The position numbers and the translations under genes were made by a program. Shown here one piece after another: positions 8,164 to 15,551 of a stretch of 64,000 nt of DNA (the first letter of the stretch is position 1; each line of letters starts with the position of its first letter). A model generated the notes under the pieces. The model saw nothing but the letters and a program-made list of their open reading frames with translations. It was not told where the DNA came from and ran no database searches. This DNA is from Bifidobacterium simiiventris (GTDB lineage Bacteria; Actinomycetota; Actinomycetes; Actinomycetales; Bifidobacteriaceae). Location: assembly GCF_019331715.1 (NCBI RefSeq), contig NZ_JAHBBG010000010.1, positions 1-64,000 of the forward strand. The letters run 5' to 3'.

Positions 8164-9744
8164 TCAGCCGACCGTCAGCCGCGCCCGCGTACCATCGCGC
8201 TGCAGCGACCAACGGATCGTGACGGTCTGCCGCAGGAACCCCTCGTCATGGGAGACGAGGATCAGCGCGCCGGGATACCCCGTCAGCGCACGGCCCAGCG
8301 TCTGCATCGAATGCAGATCGAGGTGGTTCGTCGGCTCGTCCATGACGATCAGATGCGGATGCCGGCGCAATCCCAGACACAGCAGCAGCTTGCGCAGCTC
8401 GCCCGGCGACGGATTGCCGCCGGCAATCAGCCGCTCAGGGTCGGCGTTCAGCTGCGCGACGGACGACAGCACAAGACCGCGCTCCTTCGCCGGCAATGCG
8501 GCCAGTCGGGCCATCGCCCGTCGCGCATCTGCCTCGGTGGTGTTCTGCGGCAACACCAGACGAGGCAGCCGCAGTCCGGTACGACGTTCGTTCAGTTCGA
8601 TCTCGCGCAACAGCGCATTGACCAGCGTGGTCTTGCCGGTGCCGTTCGAACCGCTGATGCCGATGCGATCGTGCGGGCCGACCGTCAGCATGGGAACGGC
8701 GACGCCGTCGCCATGCTCCGGGACCGCTGCGGCGGCATCGCCACCGTACGGGAGCCATCCCGCCGGCAACCGCACCAGCTCACGGCGACTGCTCGACTCG
8801 GCGTCTATCCAGATATCGCCGTCATACCGTTTCGCCGCGGTGACGATGCCCGCGGCCTTCTCCCGCGCCGCCGCGACCTGTGCGTCGATGCGGGCGCTCG
8901 CAGGCCCGAGACTGCTCGGATTGTGGTTGTATTTGATCGCATTGCGCGCGTCATGATCCTTCGGATCGACGAAACGATGGTTTTTGGCCGACGACACCTC
9001 CAACGTCGCATCATGCTTGCGCTGCGCCTTGACCGACGACAATCGCGCGGATTCGCGACGCGCGTCGCGCAACGCCGCATCCGCCGACTGACGATCGATC
9101 GCCGCGCTCGCCGATGCGGCGGCATAGTTGCCCGGCCGCATGCGCACGACGGTCACGTTCTGTCCGCACACATGGTCACGTTCGAAAAACGCGCATTGAT
9201 CGGCGACCGCGTCGATCAGCGCCACGTCATGCGATACGAGGATGCCGATGCCGCCGAACGAACGCAACGCGGCGATGATGCGCTCGCGGGTCGGCGCGTC
9301 CACGTGATTCGTCGGTTCGTCCAAGACGAGCACGTCCGACCGCAACGCCAGCGCGCAGGCGACCTGCAGTCGTTTGGCCTCGCCGCCGGACAGGGCATCG
9401 AATCGCCACGGCCAGTCGTCGCCGATGCCGAGATCGCGGCGAATCGCCAGTGTCTCCGGCGACCAGTCATTGGCGAAATCGTCCAGATTCGCCGGCATCT
9501 CGTCGGTGTTCTGCGGACAGTATCCAGAGACGATGCCGTTCGGAGCGGGGGAGACGACGCCGGATTCGGGTGCCAGATCACCGAGCGCGATGCGGATCAG
9601 CGTGGTCTTGCCGATGCCGTTGTCGCCCAATACGGCCGTCCAGCCGCGAGGGAACGCGACCGATACGTCGGCTAACAGCGGTTCCGGAGCTTCGGGATAG
9701 GTAAAGGTGATATGGGATAACGTGAGTACGGAATTCAGTGACAT
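8164..9744 (-). CDS. ABC-F family ATP-binding protein
   Basis: A 526-residue protein with two ABC ATPase domains on one chain and no membrane segments. This is the ABC-F layout, whose members act on ribosomes in translation or antibiotic protection. Domain 1 has Walker A GDNGIGKTT, signature LSGGEAKRL and Walker B LVLDEPTNHVD. Domain 2 has Walker A GSNGTGKTT, a variant signature SPGELRK and Walker B LIVMDEPTNHLD. The linker is charged and holds an Ala/Arg-rich stretch. Start ATG 9744 is six bases after GGAG; the frame is open 34 codons further up without a better site. It stands alone between convergent pyrE and divergent lysR. A specific antibiotic or ribosomal role cannot be read from the sequence. 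Confidence 0.88.
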   Translation of the reverse strand: MSLNSVLTLSHITFTYPEAPEPLLADVSVAFPRGWTAVLGDNGIGKTTLIRIALGDLAPESGVVSPAPNGIVSGYCPQNTDEMPANLDDFANDWSPETLAIRRDLGIGDDWPWRFDALSGGEAKRLQVACALALRSDVLVLDEPTNHVDAPTRERIIAALRSFGGIGILVSHDVALIDAVADQCAFFERDHVCGQNVTVVRMRPGNYAAASASAAIDRQSADAALRDARRESARLSSVKAQRKHDATLEVSSAKNHRFVDPKDHDARNAIKYNHNPSSLGPASARIDAQVAAAREKAAGIVTAAKRYDGDIWIDAESSSRRELVRLPAGWLPYGGDAAAAVPEHGDGVAVPMLTVGPHDRIGISGSNGTGKTTLVNALLREIELNERRTGLRLPRLVLPQNTTEADARRAMARLAALPAKERGLVLSSVAQLNADPERLIAGGNPSPGELRKLLLCLGLRRHPHLIVMDEPTNHLDLHSMQTLGRALTGYPGALILVSHDEGFLRQTVTIRWSLQRDGTRARLTVG

Positions 9745-10131
9745 ATGGTGCTCCAATGCGGTATGTTCGCCGCGAACCGGCGTCCCGTTGATTATTGCGG
9801 GAGCCTTCGGCTGCGGCGTGATAGATGAGATTGCGTATGACACCAATATGCGAACGGCATATGCAGGGACGGCGTGGCCGCCACGGATTCGAAGCGAAGC
9901 ACATCAATCCATGCGCGGAGCCGTACGACAAGCGTTCCATACGGATATGCTTCACCCGTGAAGCCGTCCGCCGGTGCCGCCTATCGAATAATCAACGAAG
10001 TAGATCCTTGCCGTTCCGGGGATTCTGGCATATCGAACCACCGATGTCCTGTCTGAACGATTCACATCATACACGGGATCCGGACTTATAAGCCGATCTC
10101 ACGTAGCGGGCTTGCGCTATAACTGGAGCTT
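9745..10131. other. Divergent intergenic region between ABC-F gene and lysR gene
   Basis: About 390 bases with no convincing gene. It must hold the promoters of both divergent genes. The only clear elements are the GGAG site of the ABC-F gene and the TATAAC box close to the lysR start. Several short frames cross it on the minus strand, including one that runs from 9955 into the ABC-F gene, but none has a ribosome site or recognisable product. No terminator/antiterminator pair could be identified in the ABC-F leader. Confidence 0.5.
10118..10123 (+). promoter_or_regulatory. Candidate -10 box giving a near-leaderless lysR transcript
   Basis: TATAAC ends eight bases before the lysR ATG, so transcription would start at or next to the start codon. 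No good -35 box is present at the usual distance. A GGAG between box and ATG offers an alternative if the real promoter is further up. Confidence 0.4.
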
Positions 10132-11055
10132 ATGACACTGCTGCAGCTGAAATACATCGTCAAGATTGTCGAATGCGGGTCGATGAACGAGGCCTCGCAC
10201 GAACTGTACGTCTCGCAGCCCGCGCTGAGCTCGTCCGTGAAGGAACTGGAGAACGAACTGGGCATCGAGATCTTCACCCGTTCGTCGCAGGGTATCGCCC
10301 TGACCGTCGACGGCGCGGAGTTCCTCACCTACGCCCGTCAGGTCCTCGATCAGGCCGCCTTGCTCGAGGAGCGCTACAAGAACGCGAAGCCGCGCAAGCA
10401 GTTGTGCTCCGTGTCCACCCAGCACTACATGTTCGCCGTCGAGGCGTTCGTCGAGATGATCAACTCGATCAAGTCCGACGAATACGAGTTCACCATCCGC
10501 GAGACGCGCACCAAGGACATCATCAACCAGGTCGCCAACATGCTTTCCGAAATCGGTATCCTGTACCTGTCCGACTTCAACAAGGACGTGATCGGCAAGC
10601 TGCTGCGCGAGAAGCACCTCGAGTTCCATCCGCTGTTCCGTGCCCCGCTGCACGTGTTCCTCGCTCGCACCAACCCGCTGGCGAACAAGAAGAAGCTCAC
10701 GATGGAGGACCTGAAGCCATACCCATTCATCCAGTACGAGCAGGGTGAGGACGGCAGCTTCTACTTCGCGGAGGAAGCCGTGTGGCCCGAATACAACCCG
10801 AAGCAGATCAATGTGACCGACCGCGCCACGATCCTCAACTTCATCGTCGGACTCAACGGCTACACGGTGTGCACCGGCATCGACAACGGCGACCTCAACA
10901 ACGAGAAGATCGTCACCGTGCCGCTCGACTCGGACGAGACGATGCTCGTCGGCTGGATCACCAACGAGCGCGCGAAGCTGTCGAAGGCGGCGGAGGACTA
11001 CCTCGCGAAGCTCAAGTCAGTGGTCGCCTCGCACGGGTACAAGCTGATCGACTGA
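10132..11055 (+). CDS. LysR-family transcriptional regulator
   Basis: A 307-residue regulator. The N-terminal winged helix-turn-helix covers residues 1-60, with LKYIVKIVECGSMNEASHEL, then YVSQPALSSSVKELENELG and LTVDGAEFLTYARQV. The rest matches a periplasmic-binding-protein-like effector domain. It is divergent from the ABC-F gene and is followed, after a strong hairpin, by an ABC exporter operon. LysR proteins usually control a divergent neighbour, so the ABC-F gene is the first candidate target. The effector is unknown. Confidence 0.92.
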   Translation: MTLLQLKYIVKIVECGSMNEASHELYVSQPALSSSVKELENELGIEIFTRSSQGIALTVDGAEFLTYARQVLDQAALLEERYKNAKPRKQLCSVSTQHYMFAVEAFVEMINSIKSDEYEFTIRETRTKDIINQVANMLSEIGILYLSDFNKDVIGKLLREKHLEFHPLFRAPLHVFLARTNPLANKKKLTMEDLKPYPFIQYEQGEDGSFYFAEEAVWPEYNPKQINVTDRATILNFIVGLNGYTVCTGIDNGDLNNEKIVTVPLDSDETMLVGWITNERAKLSKAAEDYLAKLKSVVASHGYKLID

Positions 11056-11130
11056 CGGCTGCTGGATTGACGTGGCTGCCAATGCGGTCTGCGGGTTGCG
11101 GATCGGCGTGATCGCAGGTCTTGCGAAACC

Positions 11131-11181
11131 GACAACTTGCGGCACTGTTCTGTTATGTTGCAGAACAGTGCCGCAAGTGTC
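11131..11181 (+). terminator. Long hairpin between lysR gene and ABC exporter genes
   Basis: ACTTGCGGCACTGTTCTG (11135-11152) is the exact reverse complement of 11161-11178, with an eight-base loop. With one bulged base the stem extends to 22 base pairs. The absence of a T-run leaves open whether it ends lysR transcription or is an operator or attenuator for the exporter. Confidence 0.65.
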
Positions 11182-11331
11182 GTTATGACGGTTTTCGGCA
11201 ACGATGACCGGCATATGGAATATGACGAAACGCGCCGGCCTGCGGTGTTGCTAGTCTTGTTTGCGTTCACAACCGTTGCGCCCGGCACAGTCGCCCGGCA
11301 GCGCAGCGACCATCATCGTAAGGAACGGCAA

Positions 11332-13263
11332 GTGAAGACGGTACGAATACTGCTGCGGCATGTCGGCGAGTTCAAACGGGACTCGATTCTGACGCCGATA
11401 TGGATGATAGGCGAAGTGGCATGCGAGATGATCATCCCGTTGCTCATGGCCACGCTCATCGACCAGGGCGTCGAGAAGGGCGACATGGGCGTGATCTCCC
11501 GCACAGCCGGACTCATGGTGCTTATGGCCCTGTGCGGACTCACGGTCGGCTGCCTCGGATCGGTGTTCGGCTCGCGCGCCGCGACCGGCTTCGCGAAGAA
11601 CCTGAGACAGGACCAGTACGACAACATTCAGACGTTCTCGTTCTCGAACATCGACAGGTTCTCCACGCCGAGCCTCGTGACGAGACTCACCACCGACGTG
11701 ATGAACATCCAGAACGCGTTCATGATGATCCTGCGCATGGTGCCGCGCGCGTTCTCCAGCCTCATCATCGCCATGTGCATGGCGTTCATCGTCTCCGGCA
11801 CGATGGCCCTGATCTATCTGGGCGCGGTCGTCGTGCTCGGCACCATTCTCGGTATCCTCATGAACATCGCCGCGAAGTATTTCCGCCAGGCGTTTCCCGA
11901 ATACGACGCGATGAACGAGTCCGTCGAGGAGAACGTCACCGCCATGCGCGCGGTCAAGGCGTTCGCCCGCGAAAGCATGCAGACGCGTGTGTTCAAGGCC
12001 ACGTCGAAGCGCATCTACGACATCTTCCTCAAGGCCGAACTCGTGCTTGCCGCCGTCGACCCGATCATCCAGACCACCGTGTGGGGCTGCCTGCTGCTCA
12101 TCAGCTGGGTCGGTTCGCATCTGATCGTGCAGGACCGGCTCACTACCGGCGATCTGACCAGTCTGCTTATGTACTGTATGAACATCCTCATGAGCCTGGT
12201 CATGCTGTCGATGACGATTGTGATGATCACCATGTCGTCCGCCAGCGCACGCCGCATCGCCGAAGTACTCGAGGAGCGGGACGATATGCCGGCGGCCGCG
12301 CATCCGGTCGAACAGGTGCGCGACGGTTCGATCGAGTTCCGCCACGTCGACTTCGCCTATCCGGCCGTCAAGCTTTCGGAGAATGATCCGGCCGCGAAGC
12401 GTCGCATTGAGGCGACACGCCAGCTCATCGCAAAGGGCCCCGAGAACGTGCTCACCGACATCAATCTGACGATCCCGTCCGGTGCGGTCGTCGGTGTGAT
12501 CGGCGGCACCGGCTCGTCCAAGACCACGCTCGTGAACCTCATCCCGCGCCTGTACGACGTGACCGGCGGCAGCCTCACGGTCGGCGGCGTGGACGTGCGC
12601 GACTACGACCGCGCCGTGCTGCGCGATAAGGTCGCCGTCGTCCTGCAAAACAACGTGCTGTTCTCCGGCACGATTCTGTCCAACATGCGTTGGGGCAACC
12701 CAAACGCGACCGTTGACGATTGCAAGCGCGTGTGCGGGATCGCCTGTGCCGACGAGTTCATCGACAAACTGCCCGACGGCTACGAGTCGAAGGTCGAACA
12801 GGGAGGCCAGAACTTCTCCGGCGGCCAGAAACAGCGTTTGTGCATCGCGCGTGCGCTGCTCAAGGAACCGAAGGTATTGATCCTGGACGATTCGACATCC
12901 GCGGTCGATACCGGCACCGACGCGAAGATCCGGCACGCATTTGCCAGCCAGATGCCCGACGTGACGAAGATCATCATCGCGCAGCGTATCTCGAGCGTCG
13001 AGGACGCGGACATGATCATCGTGCTTGACGACGGTCGGATCAGTGGCGTCGGCACACACGACGAACTGTTGCGGACGAACGAGATCTACCGCAGCATCGT
13101 CGAACTGCAGACACAGGGCGGTGGCGACTTCGACGAGGAGCAGTTCGCGCAGCTATCGTCGGATGCGACGGGCGCGGCGAATGACGCGAATGATACGAAC
13201 GCCGCGAACGACGATACGCAGGATGACGCCCGTAACGACGTCGACGACAAGGAGGTGCGCTGA
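11332..13263 (+). CDS. ABC exporter, half-transporter with degenerate ATP site
   Basis: A 643-residue membrane-ATPase fusion, the first half of a heterodimeric exporter. Six membrane helices span residues 1-310. The ATPase domain has Walker A GGTGSSKTT, the canonical signature FSGGQKQR, and Walker B LILDDSTSAVD. The residue after Walker B is Asp where the catalytic Glu is expected, marking a degenerate site as in LmrC/BmrC/TM287-type subunits. A tail rich in Asn, Asp and Ala follows at about 605-643. The start is GTG 11332, seven bases after AAGGA; the frame is open 65 codons further up, but that stretch reads poorly and overlaps the hairpin. Its stop overlaps the next gene (TGATG). The substrate is unknown; a drug or peptide is typical of the family. 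Confidence 0.93.
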   Translation: MKTVRILLRHVGEFKRDSILTPIWMIGEVACEMIIPLLMATLIDQGVEKGDMGVISRTAGLMVLMALCGLTVGCLGSVFGSRAATGFAKNLRQDQYDNIQTFSFSNIDRFSTPSLVTRLTTDVMNIQNAFMMILRMVPRAFSSLIIAMCMAFIVSGTMALIYLGAVVVLGTILGILMNIAAKYFRQAFPEYDAMNESVEENVTAMRAVKAFARESMQTRVFKATSKRIYDIFLKAELVLAAVDPIIQTTVWGCLLLISWVGSHLIVQDRLTTGDLTSLLMYCMNILMSLVMLSMTIVMITMSSASARRIAEVLEERDDMPAAAHPVEQVRDGSIEFRHVDFAYPAVKLSENDPAAKRRIEATRQLIAKGPENVLTDINLTIPSGAVVGVIGGTGSSKTTLVNLIPRLYDVTGGSLTVGGVDVRDYDRAVLRDKVAVVLQNNVLFSGTILSNMRWGNPNATVDDCKRVCGIACADEFIDKLPDGYESKVEQGGQNFSGGQKQRLCIARALLKEPKVLILDDSTSAVDTGTDAKIRHAFASQMPDVTKIIIAQRISSVEDADMIIVLDDGRISGVGTHDELLRTNEIYRSIVELQTQGGGDFDEEQFAQLSSDATGAANDANDTNAANDDTQDDARNDVDDKEVR

Positions 13264-15221
13264 TGCCCGGACCACGTGGCAATGCCGGCCGTATGGCCGC
13301 CGGCGCGAAACAGGGACGCGAACTCGACCATCCGTTCCGCATCTTCATGCGGCTCATGCGGTTCGTGTTCGGCATGTACGGCGTGCAGTACGGCATCGTG
13401 ATCGCGCTCATCGTCGTCACGATCTACGCGCAGGTGCGCGGCAACCTGTTCTTCCAGACGCTCATCGATAACTACATTACGCCGATGCTCACCTCGCACG
13501 ACCGCGACTTCGGACCGCTGCTCGGCGCGATCGGCGTGATGGCATCGATCTACGCGGCCGGCATCGTCGCGAACGCGGTGAGCGCCGTGCTCAAGGCGTT
13601 CATCACGCAAGGGTTCATGATGAAACTGCGCAACCGCATGTTCACGCATATGCAACGCCTGCCGCTCGGCTATTTCGACACGAACACGCGCGGTGACGTG
13701 ATGAGCCTATACACCAACGACATCGACACGTTGCGCCAGATGGTCTCGCAGTCCATCCCGCAGATCATCAACTCGGTATTCAGCATCGTCATGATCCTGT
13801 TCAGCATGATCTATCTGAGCGTTCCACTGACCGTCGTTGTGCTTGTCGTGTCCGGCCTTATGGTGTGGATGACGAAGGTCATGACCAGCCGGTCCGGCAC
13901 GTACTTCTCCCGTCAGCAGAAGTCGGTCGGCGAGCTCAACGGCTACGTCGAGGAGATGATGAGCGGCCAGAAGGTCGTCAAGGTGTTTACGCACGAGGCC
14001 GCGGCGAAGGCCGATTTCCGTGAACGCAACGACCGTCTGTTCGACGCGTCTAACAAGGCGAACATGTTCTCCGGTTTTCTCGGACCGATCAACAACCAGC
14101 TCGGCTACGTCGCGTACGTGCTCTGCGCGCTCGTCGGCGGTTGGCTCGCGGTCAACGGCGTGACCGGGCTTACGTTGGGCGGGCTCGTGAGCTTCTTGAC
14201 GTTCGTCAAGAGCTTCACCATGCCGATCAGCCAGGTCAGCCAGCAGCTCAACGCGATCGTCATGGGCTTGGCCGGCGCGGACCGCATCTTCAAGCTGCTC
14301 GACCAAAAAGTCGAATCGGACGATGGCAAGACGACGCTGGTGAGCGTGCGCCGCGACGCCGCAACCGGGGAACTACGCGAGACGGACGACCGTACCGACC
14401 AGTGGGGCTGGCGTTCGTCGGACGGTCGGATCGTGCCGATGAGCGGCGACATCCGGCTCGACCATGTGACGTTCAGCTACGTGCCCGGCAAGACGATCCT
14501 GCACGACATGTCGATGTTCGCCAAGCCCGGTCAGAAGATCGCGCTGGTCGGCTCGACCGGCGCCGGCAAGACGACGATCACGAACCTGATCACCCGGTTC
14601 TACGACATCGACTCCGGCACGATCACGTACGACGGCATCAACATCGCCGACATTCACAAGTCCGATCTGCGCCGGTCGCTCGGCATGGTGCTGCAGGACA
14701 CGCACCTGTTCTCCGGTTCGATCATGGAGAACATCCGCTTCGGACGGCTCGACGCGTCCGACGAGGAGGTGATCGCCGCGGCCAAGCTCGCCAACGCGCA
14801 CACGTTTATCGAGAAGCTGCCGAACGGATATGACACGCAGCTGACCGGTGACGGCGCGTCGCTGAGCCAGGGACAACGGCAGATGCTCGCGATCGCGCGC
14901 GCCGCCGTGGCCGATCCGCCCGCATTGATTCTGGACGAGGCAACCTCGTCGATCGACACGCGCACCGAGTCGCTCGTGCAGGCCGGCATGGACGAATTGA
15001 TGAAGGGACGCACCACGTTCGTGATCGCGCACCGCCTGTCCACGATCCGCAACGCCGACTGCATCATGGTGATCGAGGCGGGCCGTATCGTCGAACGCGG
15101 CACGCACGACGAGCTCATCGCCCAACAAGGCCGCTACTACACGCTATATACAGGCCGAGCCGTAAAGAAAACGCCGGAGGCGTTTTTAGGCGAGGAGCAA
15201 GCGACAGCGAGCCGGCATTGA
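13263..15221 (+). CDS. ABC exporter, half-transporter with consensus ATP site
   Basis: A 652-residue partner of the preceding half-transporter. Six membrane helices lie at about residues 30-330. The ATPase domain has Walker A GSTGAGKTT, the variant signature LSQGQRQ and Walker B LILDEATSSID with the catalytic Glu present. This pairing of a degenerate and an active site is the rule for heterodimeric exporters. A short charged insert lies between the membrane and ATPase domains at about residues 350-390. The last 23 residues, from about VKKTPEAF onward, and the stop codon are encoded by the first copy of a structured repeat at 15155-15256. The natural end of the family is near YTLYTG, so the tail is probably an acquired extension. 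Confidence 0.93.
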   Translation: MPGPRGNAGRMAAGAKQGRELDHPFRIFMRLMRFVFGMYGVQYGIVIALIVVTIYAQVRGNLFFQTLIDNYITPMLTSHDRDFGPLLGAIGVMASIYAAGIVANAVSAVLKAFITQGFMMKLRNRMFTHMQRLPLGYFDTNTRGDVMSLYTNDIDTLRQMVSQSIPQIINSVFSIVMILFSMIYLSVPLTVVVLVVSGLMVWMTKVMTSRSGTYFSRQQKSVGELNGYVEEMMSGQKVVKVFTHEAAAKADFRERNDRLFDASNKANMFSGFLGPINNQLGYVAYVLCALVGGWLAVNGVTGLTLGGLVSFLTFVKSFTMPISQVSQQLNAIVMGLAGADRIFKLLDQKVESDDGKTTLVSVRRDAATGELRETDDRTDQWGWRSSDGRIVPMSGDIRLDHVTFSYVPGKTILHDMSMFAKPGQKIALVGSTGAGKTTITNLITRFYDIDSGTITYDGINIADIHKSDLRRSLGMVLQDTHLFSGSIMENIRFGRLDASDEEVIAAAKLANAHTFIEKLPNGYDTQLTGDGASLSQGQRQMLAIARAAVADPPALILDEATSSIDTRTESLVQAGMDELMKGRTTFVIAHRLSTIRNADCIMVIEAGRIVERGTHDELIAQQGRYYTLYTGRAVKKTPEAFLGEEQATASRH

Positions 15222-15256
15222 GTCGGCCGCAGGCCGTCCGAAATTGCAGGGCCGGA
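15155..15256 (+). repeat. Structured repeat element, copy 1
   Basis: About 102 bases starting CCGAGCCGTAAAG. Hairpin 1 is AAAACGCC, loop GGA, GGCGTTTT (15168-15186). It is followed by TAGGCGAGG, a variable middle part, hairpin 3 (CGGCC, loop GCA, GGCCG, 15224-15236), and the conserved tail TCCGAAATTGCAGGGCCGGA (15237-15256). It begins inside the ABC exporter gene and ends 35 bases beyond its stop. I do not recognise the family. The layout recalls REP-type or MITE-like elements. Confidence 0.85.
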
Positions 15257-15456
15257 GGCGAGCCGTAAAGAAAACGCCGGCCGAGCCGTAAAGCAACCGT
15301 TGGAAACGGTTGTAGGCGAGGGACTGACGACAGTCAGTCCAACAGTATGCGAGTGAAGCTCGTCCGAAATTGCAAGACGGCGTTTTTAGGCGAGGAACGA
15401 GCGGTAGCGAGCCGGCATTGAGTCGGCCGTAGGCCGTCCGAAATTGCAGGGCCGGA
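15257..15456 (+). repeat. Structured repeat element, copy 2, interrupted by a nested element
   Basis: A tandem second copy of the preceding element. Its left part (15257-15280) ends with AAAACGCCGG. Its right part (15379-15456) resumes with GGCGTTTT, TAGGCGAGG, the same middle region, hairpin 3 (CGGCC, loop GTA, GGCCG) and the tail ending GGGCCGGA. The two parts together are about 102 bases, the length of copy 1, so the 98 bases between them are an insertion in the loop of hairpin 1. Confidence 0.85.
15281..15378 (+). repeat. Nested related element inside repeat copy 2
   Basis: It shares the ends of the flanking copies (CCGAGCCGTAAAG at the start, TCCGAAATTGCA near the end) and the internal TAGGCGAGG, but has other stems. 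Hairpin 1 is CAACCGTT, loop GGA, AACGGTTG (15294-15312). Hairpin 2 is GGACTGAC, loop GACA, GTCAGTCC (15321-15340). Hairpin 3 is CGAGT, loop GAA, GCTCG (15350-15362). The conserved frame with changed but still paired stems shows that the fold is what is kept. Confidence 0.85.
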
Positions 15457-15551
15457 GCGAAGAGGGAAGTCGTCCTGAATGGGACGATTAATGACTGGCG
15501 AGGAAGGACATCATTGCGACCGTCGCGCGGCGGATGCAAACGAGTGCGATG

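Noticed and set aside
9578..9955. Possible regulatory leader peptide ahead of the ABC-F gene
   Set aside because: A minus-strand frame enters the ABC-F gene, but it lacks a ribosome site, and no terminator/antiterminator hairpins were found.
11137..11331. N-terminal extension of the first ABC exporter subunit
   Set aside because: The extension would start inside a strong hairpin and reads as non-conserved sequence; GTG 11332 has a proper ribosome site and fits the family.
11251..13059. A 602-codon open frame opposite the first ABC exporter gene
   Set aside because: Asp/His/Arg-rich sequence typical of antisense frames in GC-rich genes; no start signal.
15155..15456. CRISPR array
   Set aside because: The repeats are long, structured, few and nested, with no regular spacers and no cas genes nearby.
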